Of a DNA stretch of 27,374 nt, positions 1 to 7,432 are shown one piece after another. The stretch is taken from positions 1 through 27,374 of the forward strand of contig NZ_CALTUX010000027.1 of the NCBI RefSeq assembly GCF_943912825.1, written 5' to 3'. The translations under genes were made by a program, and so were the position numbers. This DNA comes from an uncultured Anaerococcus sp. (GTDB taxonomy: Bacteria; Bacillota; Clostridia; Tissierellales; Peptoniphilaceae). The notes below the pieces were generated by a model. The model saw only the letters and a list, made by a program, of their open reading frames with translations. It was not told the DNA's origin and ran no database searches. Numbering within the stretch: position 1 is the stretch's first letter; each line of letters starts with the position of its first letter.

Positions 1-420
1 AGCACACAAACACCAGGCACAGATCAAGCAGATGCCAGTACACAAACACCAGGAATAAATCAACCAGGCTTAGGTGGTAGTAAATTAGAATATCCAGCAC
101 CAAAGGCACCAGAGCATAAGAATCAAGAAGAAAAGGTAAATGATAATTACCAATATTATCTATCCGAATATGGCACAACAAATATCAAAGCCCATGATAG
201 GATTAGAAAAGATTATAGTGATATTTATAGAAGGCTAAGGGAAGCTTATGAAAGAATTAGCAATACAGAAAGAGCAGCAAGATTTTTACTTAAAAACTTC
301 CCAGAAACAGTAAAACCAGTAAAAACAGAATTAGAAGCCTTAGTCGAAAAATCTTATAATCTAAGACTACAAGCTAAAGAAAAACTAGACAAGTTCGAAG
401 CTAGCATGGCAAATAGATAA
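1..420 (+). CDS. C-terminal end of a repeat-bearing, probably surface or secreted protein (5' end outside window)
   Basis: Frame 1 is open from the first base to a TAA at 418-420, so this is the last 139 residues of a longer protein. It begins with two copies of a 12-residue unit starting STQTPG (bases 1-36 and 37-72), rich in Thr, Pro, Gln and Gly, as in wall-spanning or linker repeats of surface proteins. After a Pro/Lys linker (about residues 28-45) the last 90 residues are charged and helical, with many Arg, Lys, Glu and Tyr, and could form a coiled coil. No LPXTG motif or C-terminal hydrophobic anchor is present, so it is not sortase-anchored at this end. A strong terminator follows. Function unknown; the extracellular placement is inferred from composition only. 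Confidence 0.6.
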   Translation, partial: STQTPGTDQADASTQTPGINQPGLGGSKLEYPAPKAPEHKNQEEKVNDNYQYYLSEYGTTNIKAHDRIRKDYSDIYRRLREAYERISNTERAARFLLKNFPETVKPVKTELEALVEKSYNLRLQAKEKLDKFEASMANR

Positions 421-453
421 AATTTATATATATATATAGGCCATATAAAAAAT

Positions 454-508
454 AAAATGTATCAACCTAAATCCTGATTTAAGGATAAGGGTTGATACAT
501 TTTTTATT
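454..508 (+). terminator. Rho-independent terminator after the truncated left-edge gene
   Basis: A 14-bp perfect stem pairs 454-467 (AAAATGTATCAACC) with 490-503 (GGTTGATACATTTT) around a 22-base loop. The right arm runs into TTTTTTATTT. The A-run on the left arm means it could also stop transcription from the other strand. It separates the left-edge gene from the membrane-protein gene at 606. Confidence 0.85.
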
Positions 509-605
509 TCTACTAAAGTTAAATATTTAAGGTAAGATAAATTCAAGACCTTAGTTTATCTCTATAGCACACAGTTAAGATTAATAAAAAATTTGGGAGG
601 AAGGT

Positions 606-1520
606 ATGAATTGGACAAATTCTTTTGAACTTATTTGTTATTTTATAGTTTCAATCCTTTTAGTGGATATAATTAAAAATAAATCTTATAGGGAACTTGG
701 ACTCTTGATATCCGGAGCCCTTGCTGGATTTGCATTAGAGCTTTTAGCAGTGAGGCTTACAGATATTTACCACTATAGCAATGATTTTTATATAAGTATT
801 GGCTACACTCCCTACCAATTCCCATTTTTTGGAGGGCTCATGTGGGGTGGGATAAGTGTCGTTGCCCTAAGGATAGCCAAGAAGTTTTCCCTTAGTAATA
901 TTATGACAGCCTTATTAAGTGGATGGCTGATTGTGAGCATGGATTTACTTTTAGATGTAGTGGCTATTAGGCTAGATGGTGGATTTTGGGTATGGGATGG
1001 TCGTCCTATAAATCTAGATATCAACCACCATATGTTTATGTCTGTAATTTGGGTAAATTTTTTGGGCTATATGTTCGAAGTGCCTTCAATTATTTACTTG
1101 ACCTTAAAAAGTTGGGAGAAAGATCATGATGAGGAGAAGGTTAGGGTTTTAAGGTCAATCCTTATCGGACTAGGAGGAGTAGCTTTTGTAGGTGTTTATA
1201 GCTATATTTCATTACTTTTAAATAAAATCACCAACGAATGGTTTGCTTATTTAGCCTTTTTAGCTATATGGATATGTGTTTTAATAAAATTATTAGCTTA
1301 TCTAATAGATAAAAGAAAAAATATAATTATAAGTCATAAAAAAGACTGGACTGTAATTATATTTTGGTTTTGTATCTATATCTATTGTATTGGCGGATTA
1401 TTTAAACTTGGAATAATAAAGGACCTTCCTATTTATGGATTATTTGCCTTACTTTTATTTATTTTGACAATGGTTTTAGCAAGCGTAGAAATAAAAGATA
1501 AGCCCAAAGATTTAAAATAA
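606..1520 (+). CDS. Polytopic membrane protein, weakly like the carotenoid-biosynthesis (CruF/DUF422) family
   Basis: 304 residues with about eight or nine hydrophobic segments (roughly 7-23, 31-50, 70-90, 100-120, 142-165, 183-205, 212-234, 250-270 and 275-296). It is an integral membrane protein with no cleavable signal. The first half has an acidic/aromatic pattern: ELLAVRLTDIYHYS, then FPFFGGLMWGG, then a GGFWVWDG...VIWVNFLGYMFEVP stretch around residues 124-160. This recalls the buried polar motifs of DUF422/CruF-type proteins. I recall the resemblance but cannot test it, and no carotenoid genes are nearby, so no reaction is assigned. GGGAGG at 595-600 lies 5 bases before the ATG. The 83-codon remnant at 1543 follows after 22 bases and is probably co-transcribed. 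Confidence 0.7.
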   Translation: MNWTNSFELICYFIVSILLVDIIKNKSYRELGLLISGALAGFALELLAVRLTDIYHYSNDFYISIGYTPYQFPFFGGLMWGGISVVALRIAKKFSLSNIMTALLSGWLIVSMDLLLDVVAIRLDGGFWVWDGRPINLDINHHMFMSVIWVNFLGYMFEVPSIIYLTLKSWEKDHDEEKVRVLRSILIGLGGVAFVGVYSYISLLLNKITNEWFAYLAFLAIWICVLIKLLAYLIDKRKNIIISHKKDWTVIIFWFCIYIYCIGGLFKLGIIKDLPIYGLFALLLFILTMVLASVEIKDKPKDLK

Positions 1521-1542
1521 TATAGTTTAAATGGAGGATATA

Positions 1543-1794
1543 ATGGGAGAAATTATAGAGTTTCCTGCCTATAAAGAAGCGAATGAAAAATTAATAGAAC
1601 TTAAAAAAACTTTAGCAGATTTAGTTTATAAGAAAGACAATCTAAAATTTGTTATCTGCGAAAATATCAAAACTCAATATATGCTTAATTTTGGAAGTCT
1701 TGAATACAATCTTTATAAGGCCTACTGCAAATATCTCCGTCTAAGGAGAAAGAAAGAGATGATTCATGCAAATATGTATCATGGATATTCATAA
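1543..1794 (+). CDS. N-terminal remnant of a J-domain-containing family protein, truncated
   Basis: The ATG at 1543 is chosen over the in-frame ATG at 1531 because GGAGG at 1533-1537 sits 5 bases before it; from 1531 that site would lie inside the gene. The 83 residues are charged and helical. The stretch from about residue 18 (KLIELKKTLADLVYKKDNL, then a CENIKTQYML...GSLEY core, then LRLRRKKEMI) matches from memory the N-terminal helical region of a Firmicutes family of about 200-300 residues that carries a J-domain further on. Here the frame stops at YHGYS just after that region and no J-domain sequence follows. The gene therefore looks cut by a deletion whose right side is the decayed gene overlapping at 1781. 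Family identity is moderate; stability of the fragment is unknown. Confidence 0.55.
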   Translation: MGEIIEFPAYKEANEKLIELKKTLADLVYKKDNLKFVICENIKTQYMLNFGSLEYNLYKAYCKYLRLRRKKEMIHANMYHGYS

Positions 1795-2177
1795 TTTTGA
1801 CTTTGAATTAATTAAAGGATATCACTGCTTTATAATAGGCCATCGTATAAAAGATAAGAAATTATTGGAAAGTTAATAAATAAAAATTTAAGCACAAATA
1901 TAGATACTTTAATGTATTTTGAGAGAAAGCAAATCTTTGGAGAAGACTAATCTCTAAAAAGGCAAAAGGCGAAATAGAAATAGAGTCAAGCAAAATAGAT
2001 AGGCTTAAGATTGTATATGACCTTGCAATGATATCAAGTCTAAAAGCAAAGTCAATAAACTATCTGATATCAGATGATGAATATTTTACTGAATATTAAG
2101 TAGAAGATTTAGATAATATTTTTTCAGGCAAAAGTCTATTTGCTCCTTCTGATTGGAAAAAAATTAGAGATGGCTAA
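1781..2177 (+). pseudogene. Decayed gene of about 130 codons, unknown family
   Basis: Three consecutive reading frames stitch into one protein-like sequence. 1781-1873 (frame 2) starts MDIHNFDFELIKGYHCFIIG and ends KKLLES. 1870-1947 (frame 1) reads KLINKNLSTNIDTLMYFERK. 1947-2174 (frame 3) reads LISKKAKGEIEIESSKIDRL and continues through YLISDDEYFTEY, an in-frame TAA at 2097-2099, and VEDLDNIFSGKSLFAPSDWK to TAA at 2175. Two frameshifts (near 1870 and 1945) and one nonsense codon in an otherwise protein-like composition argue for recent decay. I do not recognise the family. The first ATG overlaps the truncated J-domain-family gene by 14 bases, so the two remnants probably meet at an old deletion junction. 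Confidence 0.55.
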
Positions 2178-2264
2178 ATAATTTATTTAAATTGCTAAAA
2201 TGATTTTTGCAAATAAAATAATAAAGAAACTCATAATTTATAAATTTAAAATAGGGAGATATAG

Positions 2265-2675
2265 ATGGTTAAGGTTAGGAAAAGAAATTTATTATTGATA
2301 GCTGGCCTTGTTTGGTTTATGGCTGGCTTTAATGTTGCGAGAATTGGGGTTTTAGTTTATAGGTCTATCGATTATGTTTGGTATTTATATTGCCTAAGTC
2401 TTGTTGTTTTTATGGTCTTTGGTAGAATGTTTTTTAAAATGACAGAAAATCACACAAAAAGAATTATGGCTTATGATACTTATGTGCCTTTTTGGAAGTT
2501 TTTTGATAAGAAATCTTATTTGATTATGGCTTTTATGATGAGCTTTGGGATTGGCCTTAGAGCATCGGGCCTAGCCCCGGATTTTTTTATAGGATTTTTC
2601 TATACTGGCTTGGGCTTTGCACTAGCTTTAGCTGGTATTGTTTTTGTTAAAAATTATTTTTTATATGATAAATAA
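2265..2675 (+). CDS. Four-helix integral membrane protein of unknown function
   Basis: 136 residues with four hydrophobic segments (about 9-30, 37-55, 82-101 and 107-128). The N-terminus is basic (VKVRKR), suggesting it stays inside. The loop between helices 2 and 3 is about 25 residues and carries most charges (TENHTKR...FDKK). TAGGGAGAT at 2250-2258 is the ribosome site. A terminator follows the stop closely, so this is the end of its transcription unit. I do not recognise a named family. It resembles small hypothetical membrane proteins common in clostridia, and no partner is evident in the neighbourhood. Confidence 0.65.
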   Translation: MVKVRKRNLLLIAGLVWFMAGFNVARIGVLVYRSIDYVWYLYCLSLVVFMVFGRMFFKMTENHTKRIMAYDTYVPFWKFFDKKSYLIMAFMMSFGIGLRASGLAPDFFIGFFYTGLGFALALAGIVFVKNYFLYDK

Positions 2676-2681
2676 TTTATA

Positions 2682-2719
2682 AATGGCTCTTAGGATGAGA
2701 AATCTTAAGAGTCATTTTT
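2682..2719 (+). terminator. Rho-independent terminator
   Basis: Left arm 2682-2696 (AATGGCTCTTAGGAT) pairs with right arm 2702-2716 (ATCTTAAGAGTCATT) over 15 positions, with two G-U pairs and a short loop. A TTTTTA tail follows. It closes the unit ending with the four-helix membrane protein. Confidence 0.8.
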
Positions 2720-2742
2720 AGTTGAAATTTAATAAAAATCAA

Positions 2743-2769
2743 TTTACCTTACTAAAATCACGGTATAAT
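2743..2769 (+). promoter_or_regulatory. Likely sigma-A promoter for the hydrolase group
   Basis: A consensus -10 TATAAT lies at 2764-2769, with a weak -35 (TTTACC, 2743-2748) 15 bases upstream. It sits between the preceding terminator and the hydrolase ATG at 2823. The -10 is convincing; the -35 is poor. Confidence 0.5.
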
Positions 2770-2822
2770 GATGGTGATAATAAGTATCAATTTATAAGAT
2801 TATAATGTGACGAGGGTGTGAT

Positions 2823-3761
2823 ATGAGTTTAACTTATAAATTAGCAGCATGTCTTGTAAGAATGCTTGGTGTTAAAAAAATGTTTTTAAAGAACAAAGAA
2901 GAAATGCTTGAGTACGCAAGGGGAGAAAATGCAAAAGTAGTATTTGATTTAGCTAAGGCTATAAAGAGAGCTAAGAGAAGAAATTATTATCTTATTGATA
3001 AAGATGTGATGGGCTCTAGGCTAATATCATATCAAAAAAATCAGAATCCTTCTCAAGGAGCTGTCTTTTACCTATTAGGTGGCGGAATGATTACCCAGCC
3101 TGATAAATTAGATTTTGCCTTGGCAGAAAGAATTATGGAAAAAACTAATAAGGACGTATGGTTTTTATTTTATCCTCTTTGTTCAGAAGATCTAAAAGTA
3201 GATAAGACTTATGAGGTATCTTTAAGGGCTTATGGTGTAATGACAAAAACTTATAAGGCAGAAAATATAAGTGTCCTCGGATTTTCATCGGGGGCTGATC
3301 TTGCCATTGGGATTTTTTTACACAATAATGCTTTGGGTAGGCCTTACCCTATGCCAGGGAAAATAATATCTGTATCTCCAGGAGGGATTCCTGACCTAAA
3401 CTTACCTGAAAATAAAGAAATATGGGAAAAAGTAAATGCGCTTAAATCTAAAGACGTAATGATAGAGCCTACATATTTAATAACTGCAAGGGAAATCTTA
3501 AAGGGAGATAAAGACTTGCCTGAGTATATGCTTGATGGGACTAAGGGGGATTTTTCTGACTTCCCAAAGACGTATTTTTATTATGGGTCAGATGAATGTC
3601 TTTATGCCTATGCATATGAGTTTAAAAAAGCTTTGGAAAATTATAAAGCGCCATATGAAATTATTGTTGGCAAGGGAAAGTGCCACTGCTATCCTTTGGT
3701 GAGATTTTTTAAAGAGGGTAGAGATGCCCAGGATGAAATAATAGAATTACTGAAGTATTGA
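2823..3761 (+). CDS. Alpha/beta hydrolase, hormone-sensitive-lipase (acetyl-esterase) type
   Basis: 312 residues. The oxyanion-hole region reads YLLGGGMI (about residues 83-90), equivalent to the HGGG of the HSL family but with Leu in place of His. The nucleophile elbow is GFSSGAD (about 155-161), a G-x-S-x-G with Ser as nucleophile. The acid is probably Asp in GSDECLY (about 256-262) and the His is in GKCHCYP (about 284-290). A hydrophobic N-terminal helix precedes the core. Such enzymes cleave short acyl esters from small molecules or sugars; the substrate cannot be read here. Cytoplasmic, no signal peptide. GACGAGGGTG upstream gives the ribosome site. First gene of a unit with the membrane protein at 3811 and the second hydrolase at 4303. 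Confidence 0.8.
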   Translation: MSLTYKLAACLVRMLGVKKMFLKNKEEMLEYARGENAKVVFDLAKAIKRAKRRNYYLIDKDVMGSRLISYQKNQNPSQGAVFYLLGGGMITQPDKLDFALAERIMEKTNKDVWFLFYPLCSEDLKVDKTYEVSLRAYGVMTKTYKAENISVLGFSSGADLAIGIFLHNNALGRPYPMPGKIISVSPGGIPDLNLPENKEIWEKVNALKSKDVMIEPTYLITAREILKGDKDLPEYMLDGTKGDFSDFPKTYFYYGSDECLYAYAYEFKKALENYKAPYEIIVGKGKCHCYPLVRFFKEGRDAQDEIIELLKY

Positions 3762-3810
3762 ATTTATATTAGTTTAAAGGCGATTACGGAAGTCTTTAAG
3801 GAGGGTCTTA

Positions 3811-4290
3811 ATGCTTGTAATTGAATTAATTATTTTATGCTTAATATTTTTTGGCCTATGTTATTTAGGCACGGGAACAGATGAGAAAAATTTAAAAAAC
3901 TATATGTCTTATCCAGATGAGGTCCAATCAAAAATTAAAGACATAGTAGATTATCAAGGAAGTTTTAAAGAGAAAAGTAAGATTTCAACATTTGTAGGGA
4001 ATTTTATAATTTTTTCACTTGTGTTTTTCTTCTTAGGCTTAAAAATACGACAAGAAGGCTTTATGCAAAATTTCATATCCTTATTAATTTTAGGCCAAGG
4101 TCTGAATCTTTTTGATCTAATCATAATTGATCTCTTGTGGTGGAGAAATACAAAGAGAATTAGATTTACAAAAATCCCAGAAAAAAATCTTTATCAAAAT
4201 CCAAAAAAACATATAGAAACCTTTTTAAGGGCCATGCTTATGTATTTTCTTATAGCCTTGGTAGATGGCTATATTTTGACTTTATTTTAA
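3811..4290 (+). CDS. Small integral membrane protein of unknown function
   Basis: 159 residues. A first hydrophobic segment at about 1-18 (LVIELIILCLIFFGLCYLG) is followed by a soluble stretch of 35-40 charged residues, then hydrophobic segments at about 55-75, 85-108 and 138-157. AAGGAGGG at 3798-3805 is an excellent ribosome site. It lies 49 bases after one hydrolase and 12 bases before another, so the three are probably one operon. I do not recognise a family; the context suggests at most a link to ester or lipid handling. Confidence 0.65.
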   Translation: MLVIELIILCLIFFGLCYLGTGTDEKNLKNYMSYPDEVQSKIKDIVDYQGSFKEKSKISTFVGNFIIFSLVFFFLGLKIRQEGFMQNFISLLILGQGLNLFDLIIIDLLWWRNTKRIRFTKIPEKNLYQNPKKHIETFLRAMLMYFLIALVDGYILTLF

Positions 4291-4302
4291 AAAGGTGGAA
4301 GT

Positions 4303-5046
4303 ATGAAATTTGTTACTTACGGAAATAAAGATAATAAGTCACTCCTATTTATCCATGGTCTAGCATCAAGTGCTAACTTGTGTTTTGGAGGACTTTTGCC
4401 TTATTTAAAAGATTATTATGTGATTTTAGTAGAGCTTGATGGGCATTGTCCAAGTGATGAAAATGACCTAAATAGTATGGGAGAAGAGATATCTAAGATA
4501 GAAAATTACATACTAAAAAACCTAAAGGGAAATTTATATGGCCTTTGTGGCTTTTCTATGGGAGGAACCCTTGCAGTAGATTTAATTAGTAGGGGAAATA
4601 TTTGTGTTGAAAAAGTCTTACTAGATGCTCCTATAACCGCGGAATTGGGATGGAAGGCTTATCCCTATACCCAGGCTTTTATCATTGGCACAACCATGAT
4701 CAAAAAATCAATCTCTATTCCTAAATTTATGATTGATTGGCTTATGGGAAAAGATAATGATAGTGTAATTGAAATGACTTATAAAAAGATAAGTAAAAAA
4801 TCAATTAAAAATGTGTGTAAGTATATTTTCCATTATCAAATAAATGAGAATTTAAGAAATTTTCATAAACCTGTCCTATTTTGGCGAGGAAGGCAAGAGC
4901 AAGTCCCAGAAATTAGCCAGGACAATTTAATGAAATATTTACCACAAATGAAGGTGGAAATATTTGAAGGAATGGGACATGGACAATATTTACACGAGCA
5001 TCCAGCAGCCTATGCTGAAAAATTAAAAGTATTTTTTAATGACTAA
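4303..5046 (+). CDS. Alpha/beta-fold hydrolase (carboxylesterase or thioesterase-like)
   Basis: 247 residues, close to the usual minimal alpha/beta-hydrolase size. Strand 3 leads to HGLASSA (about 18-24, oxyanion loop HG), the nucleophile elbow is GFSMGG (about 86-91, Ser nucleophile), and the C-terminal catalytic His is in GMGHGQ (about 224-229). An insert of about 60 residues between 115 and 180 (IPKFMIDWLMGK region) would be the lid. Substrate unknown; related proteins hydrolyse esters, thioesters or lactones. Ribosome site AAAGGTGG at 4290-4297. Cytoplasmic. It belongs to the same unit as the membrane protein 12 bases upstream. Unlike the HSL-type enzyme at 2823, this one has the classic HG oxyanion motif. 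Confidence 0.8.
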   Translation: MKFVTYGNKDNKSLLFIHGLASSANLCFGGLLPYLKDYYVILVELDGHCPSDENDLNSMGEEISKIENYILKNLKGNLYGLCGFSMGGTLAVDLISRGNICVEKVLLDAPITAELGWKAYPYTQAFIIGTTMIKKSISIPKFMIDWLMGKDNDSVIEMTYKKISKKSIKNVCKYIFHYQINENLRNFHKPVLFWRGRQEQVPEISQDNLMKYLPQMKVEIFEGMGHGQYLHEHPAAYAEKLKVFFND

Positions 5047-5054
5047 GGAGATTT

Positions 5055-5162
5055 ATGAAATATTTTACAAAAGAATATAACAAGTATCTAACAATAAGAG
5101 TAAGTGAATCAGGACTTGTATTGTACGATGAAGAAAAAAGGGCTTTGGGTTTAGAAAAATGA
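5055..5162 (+). CDS. Very small ORF (35 aa), possibly the detached N-terminus of the next gene
   Basis: The ATG at 5055 has AAGGAGA at 5044-5050, so initiation here is credible. The product MKYFTKEYNKYLTIRVSESG ends GLVLYDEEKRALGLEK and reads as a folded-domain start. Its TGA (5160-5162) overlaps the next ATG (5159). The overlap lies in an A-run (GAAAAATG), and the next protein has no good ribosome site of its own. Two readings fit: translational coupling through ATGA, or a one-base slip in the A-run that splits one gene of about 157 codons. I recall longer relatives that begin this way, which favours the second. No function is known. Confidence 0.45.
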   Translation: MKYFTKEYNKYLTIRVSESGLVLYDEEKRALGLEK

Positions 5163-5527
5163 ATGTAGAAAAAACTAGACAATTTTATAAAGATTATGAT
5201 GACCTATGTGATTGTGCCTATTGCAAAAATTATATAAAAGAAATTAAGAAGGCTTATCCAGACTTGGATGCTTACTTAGATAAGTTTGGAATTGATATAG
5301 AAAAGCCCTGGGAAATTCTGCCAGGAGAGGTCTCTGATGAAATGATTGAATATCTAGGAGCCCAGTATATTCTTATTGGAAATAAAAATTATTTTAAAAA
5401 GGTAAAGTTAGGAGATATAGCAATAGACCTTGCAAAATCTTTCCCAGATCCTGGTTTAGATTGCGACCATTATGTGATAGAAGTAAGACCAATAAAATTA
5501 CAATGGACAGTAGAAGGAGAAATATGA
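5159..5527 (+). CDS. Uncharacterised cysteine-motif protein (CDCAYC family)
   Basis: 122 residues. The N-terminal half has the motif CDCAYCKNY (about 17-25), a C-x-C-x2-C arrangement typical of metal-binding or redox sites. Then come KAYPDLDAYLDKFGIDIEKP (about 30-49) and a beta-rich C-terminal half ending DHYVIEVRPIKLQWTV. The combination of KTRQFY, CxCxxC, and PDL...GIDI..PWE is a pattern I associate with an uncharacterised, widespread bacterial family. No reaction is known. It overlaps the 35-codon ORF upstream and the gene downstream by ATGA, so the three are tightly coupled. Confidence 0.6.
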   Translation: MNVEKTRQFYKDYDDLCDCAYCKNYIKEIKKAYPDLDAYLDKFGIDIEKPWEILPGEVSDEMIEYLGAQYILIGNKNYFKKVKLGDIAIDLAKSFPDPGLDCDHYVIEVRPIKLQWTVEGEI

Positions 5528-6192
5528 AAAAAATTTATAAAGAATTTTCAGAAATAAATGGCCAATACATTGAAGAAATACCGGGTCAAGCACGTTTTGG
5601 ATATGGCTTATCCGATATGGATGACTTTTTTGAGATAGAAGATATCATCAAATATGATGGATTCTATAAGGGATCTCTAATAAGATTTTATGATTACCAA
5701 ACAGGGAAAGTTTACCTGCCTTTTGACTTAAAAGAAAACATAGCCTACGGGAGGCCAATTTATATAGGAGATATTTTTTACATCTTGCAAGTAGACTTTA
5801 ATGAAGGTTTTGCAAATATATATAAGTATTATCCAGGGGAAAGCTTGGAAAAAATTTTTGATTACAAAATCAAAGACCTATCAACCTACAATCTTTCTCT
5901 TATTGGTTTAGACCTCCATCTAATAAGCCAAGATTCTAACAAGTTTGAAATTTATTATCCTTATAGGAAGACTGTTAAACTTGCCGAAAACGAGTCAGTT
6001 CTTTTGATAGATGATGGTAAGGTTTATATTAATGCTTGGATTGAAGAAGGCTGGGATGAGGAAAATGATATAGCAAGTGAAGATTATTCCTATTATGATA
6101 AGCTAATCATAAAAGACTTGGAGTCAAATATTATCGATGAAAGGGTTGGAAATCTCCATCAAAGTCAAGATGGGACTTGGTGGGTATCTTAG
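5524..6192 (+). CDS. Hypothetical acidic beta-rich protein
   Basis: The ATG at 5524 is used because GAAGGAGA at 5513-5520 precedes it and it overlaps the previous stop as ATGA; the in-frame ATG at 5461 would put an unrelated Arg-rich peptide in front. 222 residues, strongly acidic and rich in Tyr, Ile and Asp. Repeating hydrophobic/aromatic segments (for example FYKGSLIRFYDYQTGKVYLP, then YIGDIFYILQVDFNEGFANI, then SVLLIDDGKVYINAW) suggest a beta-propeller-like or stacked-sheet fold. No signal peptide or membrane segment. I do not recognise a family. Membership of a run of tightly overlapping small unknown genes recalls immunity-type or accessory gene clusters, but no toxin is visible. Confidence 0.6.
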   Translation: MKKIYKEFSEINGQYIEEIPGQARFGYGLSDMDDFFEIEDIIKYDGFYKGSLIRFYDYQTGKVYLPFDLKENIAYGRPIYIGDIFYILQVDFNEGFANIYKYYPGESLEKIFDYKIKDLSTYNLSLIGLDLHLISQDSNKFEIYYPYRKTVKLAENESVLLIDDGKVYINAWIEEGWDEENDIASEDYSYYDKLIIKDLESNIIDERVGNLHQSQDGTWWVS

Positions 6193-6196
6193 AAAA

Positions 6197-6634
6197 ATGG
6201 CAAATCTGGATATATTCTTAATCGATTATGAAATATATAAGGCAAATCCAAAATGGTGGCTAGAAATTTTCGATATTTTCTTAAAGTCAGGATTAAGATT
6301 CAAAGCAAGTTTTGAACGAAATCGAACTTATATTTTGGATATCCTCTCTAATTATGATAATGACCTTAAAATTACTATAGAAAAAAATATAATTTATCTT
6401 GAAGGAATCTTTAATAGAAAAATGATAAATTATTTTAAGGCAAACTACAAAGTCGTAAACGGCGTTGGAATAGATTATTATAGTCCATTTTTAACTCTTG
6501 AAATTGGAAAAAATTATTGTAGTGCCCATTACGGGAACGAGCTTTATCTGACAGACCTAAGCATGGATGAGTTTGACAAGGCCATGAAAATAATAAATCC
6601 TTTAAGGGAATATTTTAAAATTGATATTATTTAA
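6197..6634 (+). CDS. Hypothetical protein, 145 aa
   Basis: Start is uncertain. The ATG at 6197 gives MANLDIFLIDYEIYKANPKW, a sensible N-terminus 4 bases after the preceding stop. The in-frame ATG at 6137 would add 20 residues read inside the previous gene in another frame. Neither has a good ribosome site, so coupling to the gene before it is likely. The protein mixes helices and strands, with WW at about 20-21 and two Cys-free halves except one Cys near 107. The C-terminus (LSMDEFDKAMKIINPLREYF) is amphipathic. No recognised domain. Last of the run of unknown genes from 5055, 9 bases before the flavodoxin-ferredoxin gene. Confidence 0.55.
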   Translation: MANLDIFLIDYEIYKANPKWWLEIFDIFLKSGLRFKASFERNRTYILDILSNYDNDLKITIEKNIIYLEGIFNRKMINYFKANYKVVNGVGIDYYSPFLTLEIGKNYCSAHYGNELYLTDLSMDEFDKAMKIINPLREYFKIDII

Positions 6635-6643
6635 GGAGGGGAA

Positions 6644-7432
6644 ATGATTTTATATTTTTCTGCTACAGGAAATAGTGAATATTTGGCGAAATCACTTGGT
6701 GACGAGCTCGGGGATGAAGTTGTGGACTTATTTTCTTATATAAAAGAGGGCAAACTTGGTGTTTTTGAATCTGACAGTCCCTTTATTCTTATTACTCCAA
6801 CTTATTCTTGGAGGATTCCTTTATTTTTATCTGAATATCTTTTAACTTGTGATTTTAAGGGAAGTAAGGATTTTTATGTGGTTATGGATTATGGGGATTC
6901 TTGCGGAAATGCCTATAATTACATAAAAGAAGATTTACATAAGTTAAGCCTTAATTTCAAGGGGCTTTATGGGATAAAAATGCCTGAAAATTATATCATG
7001 CTTTTTGATCTTGATAGCCCGGAAACAAATAAGAAAATAATCGCAGATGCTAAAAATGATATAGAAAAAATTGCAAGATACATAAAAAATAAGGAAGTGT
7101 TTCCAAAAAGTAAAGTTGGATTAGTTGGTAAATTTCAATCTGCGATTATTAATCCTATTTTTTTCAAGTTTATTGTTAAGGATAAGAAATTTTATGCGAC
7201 TGACAAGTGCATATCTTGCGGGCTTTGTTCTAAGGCCTGTGTTTTAAATAATATAAGCTATAAGGATGGCAGACCGGTTTGGAATGGTAGATGCACTCAT
7301 TGCTCTGCTTGTATTTCAAAATGCCCTAAGGCTGCTATTGAATATGGCAAGAAAACTAATGGGAAGAAGAGGTATTTATTAAGTAAATTACTAGATAGTA
7401 AGAATCAAAATAACGATATAAAATGTAAATAG
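6644..7432 (+). CDS. EFR1-type flavodoxin / 2x[4Fe-4S] ferredoxin fusion protein
   Basis: 262 residues. The N-terminal half is flavodoxin-like: YFSATGNSEYLA (about 4-15) is the FMN phosphate loop, ITPTYSWRIP (about 50-59) and VMDYGDSCGNA (about 80-90) are the isoalloxazine loops. The C-terminal part has two [4Fe-4S] motifs, CISCGLCSKAC (about 189-199) and CTHCSACISKCP (about 218-229). This is the layout of EFR1-family ferrodoxins of clostridia, which are soluble cytoplasmic electron carriers. The electron partner is unknown and no dedicated oxidoreductase is adjacent. GGAGGGG at 6635-6641 is the ribosome site. A basic, poorly conserved tail of about 25 residues follows the second cluster. Confidence 0.88.
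   Translation: MILYFSATGNSEYLAKSLGDELGDEVVDLFSYIKEGKLGVFESDSPFILITPTYSWRIPLFLSEYLLTCDFKGSKDFYVVMDYGDSCGNAYNYIKEDLHKLSLNFKGLYGIKMPENYIMLFDLDSPETNKKIIADAKNDIEKIARYIKNKEVFPKSKVGLVGKFQSAIINPIFFKFIVKDKKFYATDKCISCGLCSKACVLNNISYKDGRPVWNGRCTHCSACISKCPKAAIEYGKKTNGKKRYLLSKLLDSKNQNNDIKCK

Noticed and set aside
423..438. AT dinucleotide run
   Set aside because: A short simple repeat in an AT-rich gap; no further structure beyond the terminator at 454.
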